Below are positions 42,668-52,833 of a stretch of DNA of 64,000 nucleotides, one piece after another; position 1 is the first letter of the stretch, and every line of letters begins with the position of its first letter. The DNA is taken from the NCBI GenBank assembly GCA_023146255.1, contig JAGLCJ010000008.1, positions 1 through 64,000 on the forward strand, in the 5' to 3' direction. This DNA is from Alcanivoracaceae bacterium (GTDB lineage Bacteria > Pseudomonadota > Gammaproteobacteria > Pseudomonadales > Alcanivoracaceae). A model generated the notes under the pieces. The model did no database searches. It was given only the letters and a program-made list of their open reading frames with translations, and had not been told where the DNA came from. Made by a program: the position numbers and the translations under genes.

Positions 42668-44620
42668 ATGCTGACCTCTTTCGCGCGCCGGTGCCTTGTG
42701 CTCTGTGCCGTTGCTCTGCCCGTCACGGCCACTGCGACCGTAGACCGGCAGCCTGAGGTTTTCGGCAAAGCGCTGGAAGCGGCCAGAAACAGTCAGTGGA
42801 CCACCCTTGATACCCTGCAGCCGCACCTCGGCGAACATTTCGTCTTGCAGGATTATCTGGACTACCACCGCCTGCGTACCCGACTGGCAAAAGCTCCGGT
42901 GGATGAGGTGTTGGCATACACGCGCAAATATGATGATTCACCACTAAACATCAGCATGCGCCGACTGGCGATGGCGCAGTACGCAAAACAACAGCGCTGG
43001 ACTGATCTTCAGGCGGTCAGCGCAGGCGTGCCGGCACCGCTGGCGCTGCGCTGTCATTACTATCACGCCATGCTCGGTGCGGAACGCGAACGTGCCCTGA
43101 AGGAAGCACGACAACTGTGGCTAAGTGGTGAGTCGCTTCCAGACGCCTGTGATCCGCTGTTCAGCGCTCTGAAAGAAGACAACCAGCTGGATGATCTGTT
43201 GATCTGGCAGCGTCTGCTGCTTGCCGCCAGAACCGGAAACGAATCCCTGATGCGCTACCTGCGCAGTGAGCTATCGGATGCCAAGTGGTTAGCTCGGGCC
43301 GACACCCTGCTGCGCCTCTACCGTCAACCGACGCAGGTGCGCCACCTGAACGCCGCGGACCATCACGATGCGGTGGCCGTGGTGGTGCTGGAGCGACTCG
43401 CCGACAAGAATCCGGAAGAGGCACGCCGGTTGCTGCCGATGCTCGGCAAACGTCTATCTCTGAGCGAAGAACAACAACGCCGTATCAGTGACCGGATTGC
43501 CTGGTTCTCGAGCATTCGCGATATACCGGAAAATCGTGACTGGCTGGATCAGTATCTGAATGAGACCAGCGATCTGCGTGTGCTGGAACAGCGCGCACGA
43601 CGCGCCGTCAGTGAGCAGAATTGGGACGACGTCGAGCGTTGGGTCAATATTCTGCCGGCAGCAGAGCGCACCAGTGCCCGCTGGCGTTACTGGCTGGCTC
43701 GAGCCTTTGAGCAGCGCGGCGATCAGGCATCAGCGCAGCGCTATTATCAGCTCGCTGCCAGCGGCCGCAGCTTCTGGGGTTTTCTGGCGGCAGACCACCT
43801 CGGCGTCGCACCGGCACTGAACAATCGCCCGGCGCTTGCAGAAGACATTGCCTTGAATGAACGCAGTGAACGGGTATTGCAACGCGTTGCCTTGCTGCTC
43901 GCGGTTGGCGAGGCTGGCCATGCACGCGAGGAATGGCTGTTCCTGCTGCGCCATCTCGACGACGCCAGCCAGCAGGACGCGCTGGCCGGCATTGCCCTGC
44001 AGCGCAACTGGCCACATCTCGCCATTGAAACGGCGCTGCACACTGGTCGTCACGATGTGCTCGACTGGCGCTTCCCGTTGGCACAGCAAACCGAGTTCGA
44101 AAGCGTCGCGGAAAAATACCAGCTGGACAGCTGGTTACTGATGGCCATTGCCCGCAGGGAAAGTGCTTTCAATCCCCACGCCCGCTCCCATGTTGGCGCT
44201 CTCGGATTGATGCAGCTGATGCCTGGCACCGCAAGAGATATGGCACGGCAGTCGGGTGTTACCCTGAAAAATGCCGAGGCAGTGTTTGATCCGGCCATCA
44301 ATATTGAGCTGGGCAGTCGCTATCTGGCTGGCCTGATGAAGCGTTACGCCGACAATCGGGTTCTGGCGCTGGCGGCCTACAATGCCGGCCCGCACCGGGT
44401 GGACCGCTGGCTGGATGAAGCGCGCACGCCCTTCGACGTGTTTATTGAATCCATACCGTTCTATGAAACCCGGGAATATGTTCAGGCAGTGCTCGCCTAT
44501 CGCGTCATTCTGTCACGCCATGAAGGCGATCAACCGCTGGTTGCCCTGCTTGGTGAACGGGAGACCGCACGGCCTTACACGCCAATGCAATTGGCGGCGA
44601 ACCAGAACAGTGCTCCCTGA
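42668..44620 (+). CDS. slt: Soluble lytic murein transglycosylase
   Basis: 650-residue periplasmic enzyme that cleaves peptidoglycan with formation of 1,6-anhydromuramic acid. It has a signal peptide (MLTSFARRCLVLCAVALPVTATA), a long alpha-helical U-domain (about 30-450) and a C-terminal SLT domain. Catalytic Glu498 is in ARRESAFNPHARSHVGALGLMQLMPGTA, and AAYNAGPHRVDRWLDEA follows. Length and layout match Slt70. GGAG precedes the ATG. The next gene starts six bases after its stop. Confidence 0.95.
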   Translation: MLTSFARRCLVLCAVALPVTATATVDRQPEVFGKALEAARNSQWTTLDTLQPHLGEHFVLQDYLDYHRLRTRLAKAPVDEVLAYTRKYDDSPLNISMRRLAMAQYAKQQRWTDLQAVSAGVPAPLALRCHYYHAMLGAERERALKEARQLWLSGESLPDACDPLFSALKEDNQLDDLLIWQRLLLAARTGNESLMRYLRSELSDAKWLARADTLLRLYRQPTQVRHLNAADHHDAVAVVVLERLADKNPEEARRLLPMLGKRLSLSEEQQRRISDRIAWFSSIRDIPENRDWLDQYLNETSDLRVLEQRARRAVSEQNWDDVERWVNILPAAERTSARWRYWLARAFEQRGDQASAQRYYQLAASGRSFWGFLAADHLGVAPALNNRPALAEDIALNERSERVLQRVALLLAVGEAGHAREEWLFLLRHLDDASQQDALAGIALQRNWPHLAIETALHTGRHDVLDWRFPLAQQTEFESVAEKYQLDSWLLMAIARRESAFNPHARSHVGALGLMQLMPGTARDMARQSGVTLKNAEAVFDPAINIELGSRYLAGLMKRYADNRVLALAAYNAGPHRVDRWLDEARTPFDVFIESIPFYETREYVQAVLAYRVILSRHEGDQPLVALLGERETARPYTPMQLAANQNSAP

Positions 44621-44626
44621 GGCAGA

Positions 44627-45043
44627 ATGATTTACGCGCTTTTCGTAACGCTGGTCTGCACCCTGCTGACGATACTGATCCATTTCGAAGTCATGAAACT
44701 GATGACCAGAAAAATGGAAAGGATGGCGCGCTATGGCCGGCGCCGCTTTCTGATCCTTATTTTTGCTCTGCTTCTGGCCCAGTTCTGCGGCATTACCGTA
44801 TTTGCCCTGGGTTATATGGCGCTGGCCGCGCAGGGCATCGGCGCAGTACTGCACGCGGACCAGACCCTGCTTAATTACCTGTATCTTTCTGTCTCGGCCT
44901 ACTCCACCGTCGGCTTCGGTGACGTCGCCCCCGAGGGCGGCGCCCGCCTGATGGCGGGCGTTGAGGCGGTGGTGGGGTTCATGATGATCACCTGGTCGGC
45001 ATCGCTGACCTTTATCGAGATGCAGCGGCACTGGACCGAGTAG
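44627..45043 (+). CDS. Small two-helix potassium channel-family protein
   Basis: 138-residue membrane protein. A first hydrophobic helix (about 3-22) is followed by a basic loop, a second helix (43-68) and a third (98-125). Between the last two sits STVGFGDVAPEGG, the TVGFGD selectivity filter of ion-channel pore loops. It is a minimal ion_trans_2 channel with no gating domain. It is probably cotranscribed with slt. Confidence 0.85.
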   Translation: MIYALFVTLVCTLLTILIHFEVMKLMTRKMERMARYGRRRFLILIFALLLAQFCGITVFALGYMALAAQGIGAVLHADQTLLNYLYLSVSAYSTVGFGDVAPEGGARLMAGVEAVVGFMMITWSASLTFIEMQRHWTE

Positions 45044-45058
45044 AGCCGTACAGGGCAG

Positions 45059-45931
45059 TCAGGCGAGCCCGGCAAGGATTTGCTGTGTTGGTGCGTACCA
45101 GTAACTGCCTGTCTGCGGGGCTGAAAACCGGGTCAGCTGATCTCGAATGCCATCTTCCGTCAGGCCGTACATCCGCCGCAGCAGAAAGTCAAAGCGCTCC
45201 ACTTCGCAGCTGAAGGCAAGAAAATACAGACCGTGCTGACTACTGTTGCCCCAGGGCACTGAGCGACGCCAGATTTTCTGCGGTACGCCATCATGATCGG
45301 TATCAGTGCGGCCGACATGGGCATCCGCTGGCATGCGCTCGTCATCAAACTCGATCGCATCGGCCTTGGTACGGCCAAACACATTTTCCTGTTCCGCCAC
45401 CGACAGCTGATTGAATGCGGCAAGATCATGGCGCCAAAGCTGCGCGAACACGAAACTGCCACCGGCACCCGGCTGCCCCTCCGGCACCAACGCTGCGTTC
45501 AGTGCCTTGTCACCTTCCGGATTGCCGATGCCGTCGACAAACCCGGTCAGATCTCGCATGTCGTGATAAACGAAGCCATCCTGCTCCAGCTGCACCGAGA
45601 AAAACCCATCCAGCTTGTCGCGACACTGCATGGCAGTATCGAACAGGTCGCTGCGATGATCGCCCTGCAACCACAAAAACAGATCCGCCTGTGTGGCTGG
45701 CACTACCCCGTCGAGAGAGAAATCCGCAAAGCTGACATCAATACCCAGACGCTCACAAAGGGCCGGCCCGAAGGCAAGTACCTGTTTGACGCCAGCCCGG
45801 TTGGCGCTGGCCACCTGCGCCAATGCCTGACGCAGTAGTGCAGCATCGGTACCCGGACGAAGAATAAACTCTACGAACAGATGCTGGCGGCTGTTGCGAT
45901 CAAAAATGGCCGGCTGATAAGCAATCACCAT
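45059..45931 (-). CDS. Dyp-type peroxidase
   Basis: 290-residue haem peroxidase of the DyP family. GFVDGIGNP is the GxxDG motif with the distal catalytic Asp; RRSVPWGNSSQHGLYFLAFSCEVERFD holds the distal Arg and later parts of the haem pocket. There is no signal peptide, so it is cytoplasmic or encapsulin-targeted; no encapsulin gene is near. The ATG at 45931 (MVIAYQPAIFD, GGAG upstream) is preferred to a TTG five codons before. Confidence 0.92.
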   Translation of the reverse strand: MVIAYQPAIFDRNSRQHLFVEFILRPGTDAALLRQALAQVASANRAGVKQVLAFGPALCERLGIDVSFADFSLDGVVPATQADLFLWLQGDHRSDLFDTAMQCRDKLDGFFSVQLEQDGFVYHDMRDLTGFVDGIGNPEGDKALNAALVPEGQPGAGGSFVFAQLWRHDLAAFNQLSVAEQENVFGRTKADAIEFDDERMPADAHVGRTDTDHDGVPQKIWRRSVPWGNSSQHGLYFLAFSCEVERFDFLLRRMYGLTEDGIRDQLTRFSAPQTGSYWYAPTQQILAGLA

Positions 45932-45988
45932 AGGTCTCCGTGTCAATCAGGGAGACGGAACCATAGCACAGCGGGCCTGTGCTGGCAG

Positions 45989-47767
45989 TCAGGCGCTTTT
46001 CCGTGACGCCATATAGGCACGCCAGCCGGCGAACACGGTGATGTCCTCTGCGCCCTGCACACCGCCCTGTTCGCAAATGAAACCGCTAACCCGGCTGCCA
46101 TCGGCCAGCTCGACCTTGCCGATACCAAGCGGTGCCGGAATGCCCGCCACAAAACTGCCGAGCTCTGCTTCCGGTAATGACCAGACTTCCAGCTCGATGG
46201 CTGCACCGGTGTCGGCGCGCACCATGGCCGGACGCCACGGCGGCCCTCCGGGCAGGGCATAAAGTCGATAGCAGGGCGCGCTGTGTGTCGCCTTCACCAG
46301 CCAGCCGCCTCGACTGGTGAGCTGATGATTCAGTGGCATGCCGCTGAGGTGGGCACCGCACACCGCCACCTCGATACGCCCCGGTAGCGGCAGCGGTACG
46401 GCATCGCGCAGACGATATCCGCAGGCGCCAATGGGCTGGTCGTAGTAACTCAACCAGCGCTGTGCCAGAACCAGTAATGACGTATCGGTGAAGGCCGGTG
46501 CCGACAGCGTCATACCAAATGGCATTCCTGCTGCGGTAAAGCCCGCTGGCACCGCCACCGCGCAAAGATCAAGCAGGTTCATGAAGTTGGTGTAGTAACC
46601 CAGCTCACTGTTGCGAGCGATCGGCGCGTCATTGATCTCGCTAATACGATAGTGATGACCTGCGGTGGGCGTCAGCAGCACATCAAAATCGCTGAACATT
46701 GTATGCACCTGCTGGCGCAATGCTGCCAGCCGATACTCCGCGGAAAAATACTCCGCTGCCCGGCGCTCCCCCGCAGCACCGATGATTTCCCGAATCACCG
46801 GCAGTACGGTTTCAGGTGCATCACGCAAGGTTGCTTGCGCCGCCAGCCAGCGCTCGGTGACCCAGGGCCCCTGATAAAGTAGCGCAGCGGCTTCACTGAA
46901 TGGAGAAAAGTCGATCTCGATTACCGAGGCTCCGACCTCTCGCCACTGACTGACCACGCGTGCAAATGCCGTTTCATACTCGGTGTTTGAGAAGAAATGC
47001 AGCTGGTCTGCACGCGGCACAGCGATGCGCAACGATTCGCCATTGAAGACCTGCTCCCGGCCCTGCCGACCGTAGGGATCAATCGGATCAGGCCCTTCCA
47101 GCACCGCCGAAATAGTTGCAGCATCGCGCGGATCAAGCACAAACAGCGATGGGCAGTCGAGTGTCCGGCATGCCGGAACAATGCCATGACAGGACCAGCG
47201 ACCGCGAGTCGGTTTGATACCGATCAGATTATTGAACGCCGCTGGCACCCGACCGCTGCCCGCCGTGTCAGTGCCCAGCGCAAAGCAGACCTCGCCAAGC
47301 GCCACCGCCACCGCCGAACCGGAGCTGGAGCCACCACTGATAAAAGCCGGATCGAAAGCATTGCGGGTCACACCGAACGGTGAGCGGGTGCCGACAAGTC
47401 CGGTGGCAAACTGATCCATGTTGGTTTTGCCAAGCGGAATGGCACCGGCCTCAATCAGTCTGCTGACGATGGTGGCAGTTTCCGTCGGCAACCGGTCAAG
47501 CCCTTCACAGGCCGCCGTGGTCGGCACGCCGGCCAGATCAATGTTGTCCTTGATCGCAAACGGAATGCCGAACAGCGGCAGGGTATCCGGCGAGTGGCCA
47601 TCGAGACGATCCAGTACCGGCTTCAGTGCGCGATTATCGAGCACGGTGATCCAGGCATGATGATCAGCATGGGCCTGAATACGCAGGCGCAACTGGTCCA
47701 CCAGCGCCCGCGGTGTAACGCTGCCCTGTCGATACAGGTGGTGCAAATCGGTTACTGACATTTTCAT
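45989..47767 (-). CDS. atzF: Allophanate hydrolase
   Basis: 592-residue amidase-signature enzyme that hydrolyses allophanate to two NH3 and two CO2. The Ser-Ser-Lys triad is visible in FAIKDNIDLAG (Lys) and GGSSSGSAVAVALG (Ser). A C-terminal AtzF domain (about 470-592) follows the amidase core. The start overlaps the carboxylase stop by 4 bp (ATGA). As last gene of the guanidine/urea operon it releases the nitrogen for assimilation. Confidence 0.95.
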   Translation of the reverse strand: MKMSVTDLHHLYRQGSVTPRALVDQLRLRIQAHADHHAWITVLDNRALKPVLDRLDGHSPDTLPLFGIPFAIKDNIDLAGVPTTAACEGLDRLPTETATIVSRLIEAGAIPLGKTNMDQFATGLVGTRSPFGVTRNAFDPAFISGGSSSGSAVAVALGEVCFALGTDTAGSGRVPAAFNNLIGIKPTRGRWSCHGIVPACRTLDCPSLFVLDPRDAATISAVLEGPDPIDPYGRQGREQVFNGESLRIAVPRADQLHFFSNTEYETAFARVVSQWREVGASVIEIDFSPFSEAAALLYQGPWVTERWLAAQATLRDAPETVLPVIREIIGAAGERRAAEYFSAEYRLAALRQQVHTMFSDFDVLLTPTAGHHYRISEINDAPIARNSELGYYTNFMNLLDLCAVAVPAGFTAAGMPFGMTLSAPAFTDTSLLVLAQRWLSYYDQPIGACGYRLRDAVPLPLPGRIEVAVCGAHLSGMPLNHQLTSRGGWLVKATHSAPCYRLYALPGGPPWRPAMVRADTGAAIELEVWSLPEAELGSFVAGIPAPLGIGKVELADGSRVSGFICEQGGVQGAEDITVFAGWRAYMASRKSA

Positions 47768-50700
47768 GCGCCGTCCTCCCTGATCACCAGCAGTACCTGT
47801 CCCGGTGCAAGGGACGTGCCGGGTTCGCACAGCAAGCGGATCACTTCACCGGAAACGTGCGCCTGTACCGGAATTTCCATCTTCATCGATTCAATCACCG
47901 CCACCGTGTCGCCTGCACTGACCCGCTCGCCAATCTGCACCGGCAACTGCCAGAGACTGCCGGGCACGCTGCTGCTGATGGCATGCTCACCCTCGCCGAG
48001 CACGGTATCTTCATTGACCGCAGCGACTTCCTCGACACTGACCAGGTCCTGCCCCGCCGCCGCCCAGCGCTCTCGCTCGGCATCGAAGGATGCCTGCTGC
48101 TGCTGCTTGAAACGCTGGATACTGTCCGTTTCGCGCTGCAGGAAGCTGTTGTACTCGCGCAGGCTGAAGCGGGTTTCCTCAATCTTCAGTGACACCCGGC
48201 CACGGGGAAAATCCTCACGCCACTGCATCAACTCTTCGTGTGACACCGGATAGAAACGCAGCTGGTCGAAGAAGCGCAGCAACCAGGGCGAATCCTTGCT
48301 GAACTCGGCGGTCTGGCACCAGCTGTTCCACATCTGGATGGTGCGGCCGACAAACTGGTAACCGCCCGGCCCCTCCATGCCATAGACACACAGATAGGCA
48401 CCACCGATGCCGACCGCGTTCTCCGGCGTCCAGGTCCGTGCCGGATTGTATTTGGTGGTGACCAGTCGGTGCCGAGGGTCCACCGGTGTCGCCACCGGCG
48501 CGCCGAGGTAGACATCGCCCAGACCCATGACCATATAGCTGGCATCAAAGAAAATCCGTTTGACCTCATCAATGGAGTCAAGGCCGTTAATGCGACGGAT
48601 AAACTCGATATTGCTCGGGCACCAGGGCGCATCACGACGTACCGACTGCATGTACTTTTCGATCGCCAGCCGACACTGTTCGTCATCCCAGGAGATCGGC
48701 AGGTGCACGATCCGCGACGGCACTTCCATGTCCTCAATCGCTGGCAGCTGTGACTCAGCCTGCTGCAGCAGACCAAGCAAGGTCGTTTGCGGCAGGCGAA
48801 GATTGTCGTAATTGACCTGTAGCGAACGAATGCCCGGGGTCAGCTGCAGCACGCCATCAATATGCTGTTGCTGTAACCATTCCATCAACGCATGAACGCG
48901 GAAACGCAGATTCAGATCCAGCATCTGCGGGCCGTATTCGACCAGAATGTTGTCGTCACCGGAGGCCCGATAGACCACCGCCACCTGCTCTGCCGTGGCC
49001 GCACTTTGCGCCAGCACCGGCGCGGTCCGGCCAACCGTGATCTCGACCGGCAAGGCCTGATCCAGCGTGGCCACGAACTGATGCTGCTGTCGTTCCAGCG
49101 CTTCAGCGCTGGCCTGATTCACCGGAATAAAGCGGATACGATCGCCGGCGCGCAGCTGACCGAGCATCCACAGATCGGCCTTGATGATAGTCACCGGGCA
49201 GACAAAGCCACCAAGACTGGGGCCATCCGGGCCGAGAATCACCGGCATGTCACCGGTAAAATCGACCGCACCGATGGCATAGGCGTTGTCGTGAATATTC
49301 GACGGGTGCAGACCCGCCTCGCCACCATCGCGACGCGCCCACTCCGGCTTCGGGCCGATCAGGCGAATGCCGGTGCGACTGGAGTTGTAGTGCACCTCCC
49401 AGTCGGTGGCAAAGAAGCTGTCGATATCATTTTCGGTGAAGAAATCGGGGGCGCCATGGGGGCCGTAAATGACCCGCAGGGTCCAGTGGTCGCTCAGTGT
49501 CGGTTGCAGCACTTTCGCTAATGACGGCTGAGCAGACAGCGTCGGTCGCGGGTCGTTGCAGGGATGCAACACATCTCCGCTTCGTAATGCCCGACCGCCG
49601 TGACCGCCGAATTTGCCGAGCGTAAAAGTACTGCGTGAACCGAGATAGCGCGGCACATCCAGCCCGCCTTCGATACACAGGTAAGCTCGACTGCCGGCGC
49701 CTTTTACCGCAGCAAAGCTCAACTCCGCACCGGCCGGAATTTCATGCACCGACCAGTTCGCCAACGGCTCACCCTGACAGCGCGCCAGCATGTCAGCGCC
49801 GCACAGGGCAATACGGGTTGCCTGACGAAAGCGGAAGCGGCCGCCGGTCAGCGTCATTTCCAGACCGGCGGCCTGCTCGTCGTTGCCCAGCATCCGGTTA
49901 GCAAGCCGCAGACTGAGCGCATCGCAGGGCCCGGACGGCGGCACACCGACATGCCAGTAGCCAACCCGGCCCGGCCAGTCCTGCACCGTGGTCAGGGTGC
50001 CACCGTCGAGCACGTCAATGGCGCCGGACTGGAAAGGGAAATCATTCAGGAACGCAGTGGTCTGCTTGCCGTGGCGGAACACGTCACTGACCACCACCTG
50101 ACGCAGCCAGGCCAGATTGGTTTCAATGCCGCGCAATTGTGTCGCCGCGACCGCGTCGCTGATCGCCTTGAGTGCACTGGCTCGATCCGCTTGATGAGCA
50201 ATCAGTTTTGCCAGCATCGGATCATAGAATGCCGGCACTTCGAGACCGGCACTGACCCAGGTGTCGACACGGATATCATCCGGAAATACAACCTCGGTCA
50301 GCAATCCCGCCGCCGGCTGGAACTGCTTGCCCGGGTCTTCCGCATACAGCCGCACCTGAATGGCATGCCCCTTGGGCTGATAGACAAAACCATCAAGAAA
50401 GCTGTTATCCCCGGCGGCCAGCCGCACCATCCATTCGACCAGATCGACACCACCGACCATTTCGGTAACACCGTGCTCGACCTGCAAGCGGGTGTTTACC
50501 TCCAGAAAATAGAATGTCTTTGCGACATCGTCATAGATAAACTCCACCGTGCCGGCATTACGGTAGTTCACCGCTTCGCCCAGACGCACGGCGGTGGCAC
50601 ACATGGCCTCGCGCACCGACTCCGGCAGATTTGGCGCCGGGGTTTCCTCCACCACTTTCTGGTTACGCCGCTGCAGGGAACAGTCGCGCTCGCCCAGTGA

Positions 50701-51375
50701 CACCACCCGTCCCTGACCGTCTCCGAAAATCTGCACTTCGATATGGCGGGCGTGCTCGACAAACTTTTCCAGAAACAGACCATCGTTGCTGAAATTGTTC
50801 CGGCTCAGACGCTGCACCGAGGCGAACGCATCGCGCAGCTGGGTCGCGTCATAACAGCGCTGCATGCCAATGCCGCCACCGCCTGCCGTGCTTTTCAGCA
50901 TCACCGGGTAGCCGATCGCAGCAGCACGACTGACCGCATCGTCCACATCGGCCAGCAAGCCGGAGCCTGGCAACAGCGGCACACCGCTTTGCTCGGCCAG
51001 CGCTCTGGCAGTGTGCTTCAGGCCAAAGGCGGAAATCTGCTCCGCGCGCGGACCGATAAAGACAATACCGGCCTGCTCGCAGGCGGCGGCAAAATCCAGA
51101 TTCTCGCTGAGAAAGCCATAGCCGGGATGAATCGCCTGGGCACCACTTTGCTTTGCAGCATGGATGACTTTCTCAAATGACAGATAGGTATCTGCTGCCA
51201 GCGCCTCCCCCAGGCAGATCGCTTCATCCGCTTGCTGGACATGCAGCGAGCCGGTATCGGCACGGCTGTATACCGCCACCGAGGCAACACCCATTTTCTT
51301 CAGCGTACGCTGGATGCGGACACTGATCGCACCGCGGTTGGCAATTAATACCTTGTCGAACATGCTCTCGGACAT
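47764..51375 (-). CDS. Biotin-dependent carboxylase, urea carboxylase family (probable guanidine carboxylase)
   Basis: 1203-residue multidomain enzyme. The order is biotin carboxylase with ATP-grasp (about 1-450, MLKSTAGGGGIGMQRC), the AHS2/KipA half (about 480-790), the AHS1/KipI half (about 820-1050) and a C-terminal biotinyl domain with IESMKMEIPV, where Lys is biotinylated. The family carboxylates urea or guanidine. The upstream guanidine-I riboswitch and the two DUF1989 genes are the published mark of the guanidine version, whose product carboxyguanidine is deiminated to allophanate. The ATG at 51375 has GGGAAGAG just upstream. Confidence 0.93.
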   Translation of the reverse strand: MSESMFDKVLIANRGAISVRIQRTLKKMGVASVAVYSRADTGSLHVQQADEAICLGEALAADTYLSFEKVIHAAKQSGAQAIHPGYGFLSENLDFAAACEQAGIVFIGPRAEQISAFGLKHTARALAEQSGVPLLPGSGLLADVDDAVSRAAAIGYPVMLKSTAGGGGIGMQRCYDATQLRDAFASVQRLSRNNFSNDGLFLEKFVEHARHIEVQIFGDGQGRVVSLGERDCSLQRRNQKVVEETPAPNLPESVREAMCATAVRLGEAVNYRNAGTVEFIYDDVAKTFYFLEVNTRLQVEHGVTEMVGGVDLVEWMVRLAAGDNSFLDGFVYQPKGHAIQVRLYAEDPGKQFQPAAGLLTEVVFPDDIRVDTWVSAGLEVPAFYDPMLAKLIAHQADRASALKAISDAVAATQLRGIETNLAWLRQVVVSDVFRHGKQTTAFLNDFPFQSGAIDVLDGGTLTTVQDWPGRVGYWHVGVPPSGPCDALSLRLANRMLGNDEQAAGLEMTLTGGRFRFRQATRIALCGADMLARCQGEPLANWSVHEIPAGAELSFAAVKGAGSRAYLCIEGGLDVPRYLGSRSTFTLGKFGGHGGRALRSGDVLHPCNDPRPTLSAQPSLAKVLQPTLSDHWTLRVIYGPHGAPDFFTENDIDSFFATDWEVHYNSSRTGIRLIGPKPEWARRDGGEAGLHPSNIHDNAYAIGAVDFTGDMPVILGPDGPSLGGFVCPVTIIKADLWMLGQLRAGDRIRFIPVNQASAEALERQQHQFVATLDQALPVEITVGRTAPVLAQSAATAEQVAVVYRASGDDNILVEYGPQMLDLNLRFRVHALMEWLQQQHIDGVLQLTPGIRSLQVNYDNLRLPQTTLLGLLQQAESQLPAIEDMEVPSRIVHLPISWDDEQCRLAIEKYMQSVRRDAPWCPSNIEFIRRINGLDSIDEVKRIFFDASYMVMGLGDVYLGAPVATPVDPRHRLVTTKYNPARTWTPENAVGIGGAYLCVYGMEGPGGYQFVGRTIQMWNSWCQTAEFSKDSPWLLRFFDQLRFYPVSHEELMQWREDFPRGRVSLKIEETRFSLREYNSFLQRETDSIQRFKQQQQASFDAERERWAAAGQDLVSVEEVAAVNEDTVLGEGEHAISSSVPGSLWQLPVQIGERVSAGDTVAVIESMKMEIPVQAHVSGEVIRLLCEPGTSLAPGQVLLVIREDGA

Positions 51376-51454
51376 GTAACTCTTCCCGTTCGCGAGCGGG
51401 TCGTCCCGCGATGGTCAATCAGCCCGACCGGTCGTCCTGCCGGGCACAACACAA

Positions 51455-52093
51455 TCAATCCCAGATCAGCACTTCGATCGGCGTCGGGTTATAGGCATTG
51501 CAGGGGTTGTTCAACTGCGGACAGTTCGAGATCAGCACGATCACATCCATTTTTGCTTGCATCTCGACATACTTTCCCGGCGCGCTGATGCCATCGGCAA
51601 AGGTCAGTCCGCCCTGCTCCGTCACCGGCACGTTCATAAAGAAATTGATGTTGTGGGTGAGATCGCGCTTGTCCATGCCGAACTGGGGGTGCTTCATCAG
51701 CGCCAGCAGATAGCTGTCACGGCAGGCGTGCATGCATTTTTTTTCCAGTGCATAACGCACCGTGTTGCTTTCCGTGGCGCAGGCACCGCCCAGCGTGTCA
51801 TGGCGTCCGCAGGTATCCGCGGTGATTTCCAGCATTTCCCGACCTTCCGATGACATCAGCCGGGTGCCGGCAGTCAGATACAGATTGCCCTGATGACGGA
51901 TGGTATCCATGGCGCTGTAGCGCTCGGCAGGGTCGGCCGCGCTGTAGAACAGGGTGTCCGCCGCCTGATTGCCCTCGAGGTCAAGAATACGCAGGGTTTG
52001 TCCGGCATGCAGCACATGGATCCAGTAATCTCCTGCCAGCACCACTTCGCGATGGCTGGCCTGTTCAGTAGCAAGTGAGCTTTCCCGAATCAT
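51455..52093 (-). CDS. DUF1989 protein, likely carboxyguanidine deiminase subunit
   Basis: 212-residue urea carboxylase-associated protein (DUF1989). It contains LDLEGNQAADTLFYSA, CGRHDTLGGACATESN with cysteines likely to bind metal, CMHACRDSYLLAL and NINFFMNVPV. With the neighbouring DUF1989 protein it should form the CgdAB heteromer that converts carboxyguanidine to allophanate and ammonia; I cannot tell which subunit is A. GGAGGAGG precedes the ATG. It overlaps the upstream gene by one base (TGATG) and is followed by a 79-bp gap before the carboxylase. Confidence 0.85.
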   Translation of the reverse strand: MIRESSLATEQASHREVVLAGDYWIHVLHAGQTLRILDLEGNQAADTLFYSAADPAERYSAMDTIRHQGNLYLTAGTRLMSSEGREMLEITADTCGRHDTLGGACATESNTVRYALEKKCMHACRDSYLLALMKHPQFGMDKRDLTHNINFFMNVPVTEQGGLTFADGISAPGKYVEMQAKMDVIVLISNCPQLNNPCNAYNPTPIEVLIWD

Positions 52094-52833
52094 CAGTGGC
52101 CTCCTCCATGGTGGTGGCAGGCGCCATGGTGGTAATGCAGGTTGTTGACGAAACCGCGACGATTTTCATCGCAGTGATCGCGACAGATATCGCTATCACT
52201 CAATGGCGCCGCCTCGAACACCTGATAACGTACCGGTCTGGCCGGCCATTCACGGGACTGATCAAGCGGATGCGGACAGGTATGCAGCACCACCAGGGTA
52301 TCCATCTCAAAGCGCAAATCGATATGACTGCCTGCCGGCGCCGGCGGTGCCAGCGCGATATTGCCTTCCCCGTCGGCCACCACCTTGCTGAACAGATTCA
52401 GGTTGGCAACGATGTCGCGGCGACCGAGACCATGCTTGGCCAACTCGATCAGAAAGCCGTCACGGCCATTACGGTGCATGTCATTGCGCGCCTGCTGGTA
52501 GGTCTTGCGGCCCCAGCGCTTTTCCACCAGATCGGCATCGCAGGTGCCGCAAACACCATCATGCCAGCCGGCGGTATCTTCAGTAATCGAACACAGCACC
52601 CGGCCCATATCGGTATAGATGCAATGGCCGGCGGTGAGCCGAAAGGTGTGCTGACACTTCAGGGTGTCAGGAATATTGATGCGATCAAGCAACTGCTCGG
52701 CGTTATACAGCAGCATGCCGACATTGGCGCCGCCCTGTTCATCAACAAGACGCAGCACCTGACCACGACCGATCCGGAACGACCAGTGACAGCCGGCCGG
52801 TAAAACATCCTGATAAAGTACTTCGCTGTTCAT
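52093..52833 (-). CDS. DUF1989 protein, second carboxyguanidine deiminase subunit
   Basis: 246-residue DUF1989 homologue of the next gene. Shared features are LRLVDEQGGANVGMLLYNA, GWHDGVCGTCDADL (metal-binding cysteines) and NLNLFSKVVAD. Its C-terminal 35 residues are rich in Cys and His (CRDHC, HYHHGACHHHGGGH), which looks like an added metal-binding tail. It overlaps the ABC ATPase gene by 4 bp (ATGA). Confidence 0.85.
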   Translation of the reverse strand: MNSEVLYQDVLPAGCHWSFRIGRGQVLRLVDEQGGANVGMLLYNAEQLLDRINIPDTLKCQHTFRLTAGHCIYTDMGRVLCSITEDTAGWHDGVCGTCDADLVEKRWGRKTYQQARNDMHRNGRDGFLIELAKHGLGRRDIVANLNLFSKVVADGEGNIALAPPAPAGSHIDLRFEMDTLVVLHTCPHPLDQSREWPARPVRYQVFEAAPLSDSDICRDHCDENRRGFVNNLHYHHGACHHHGGGH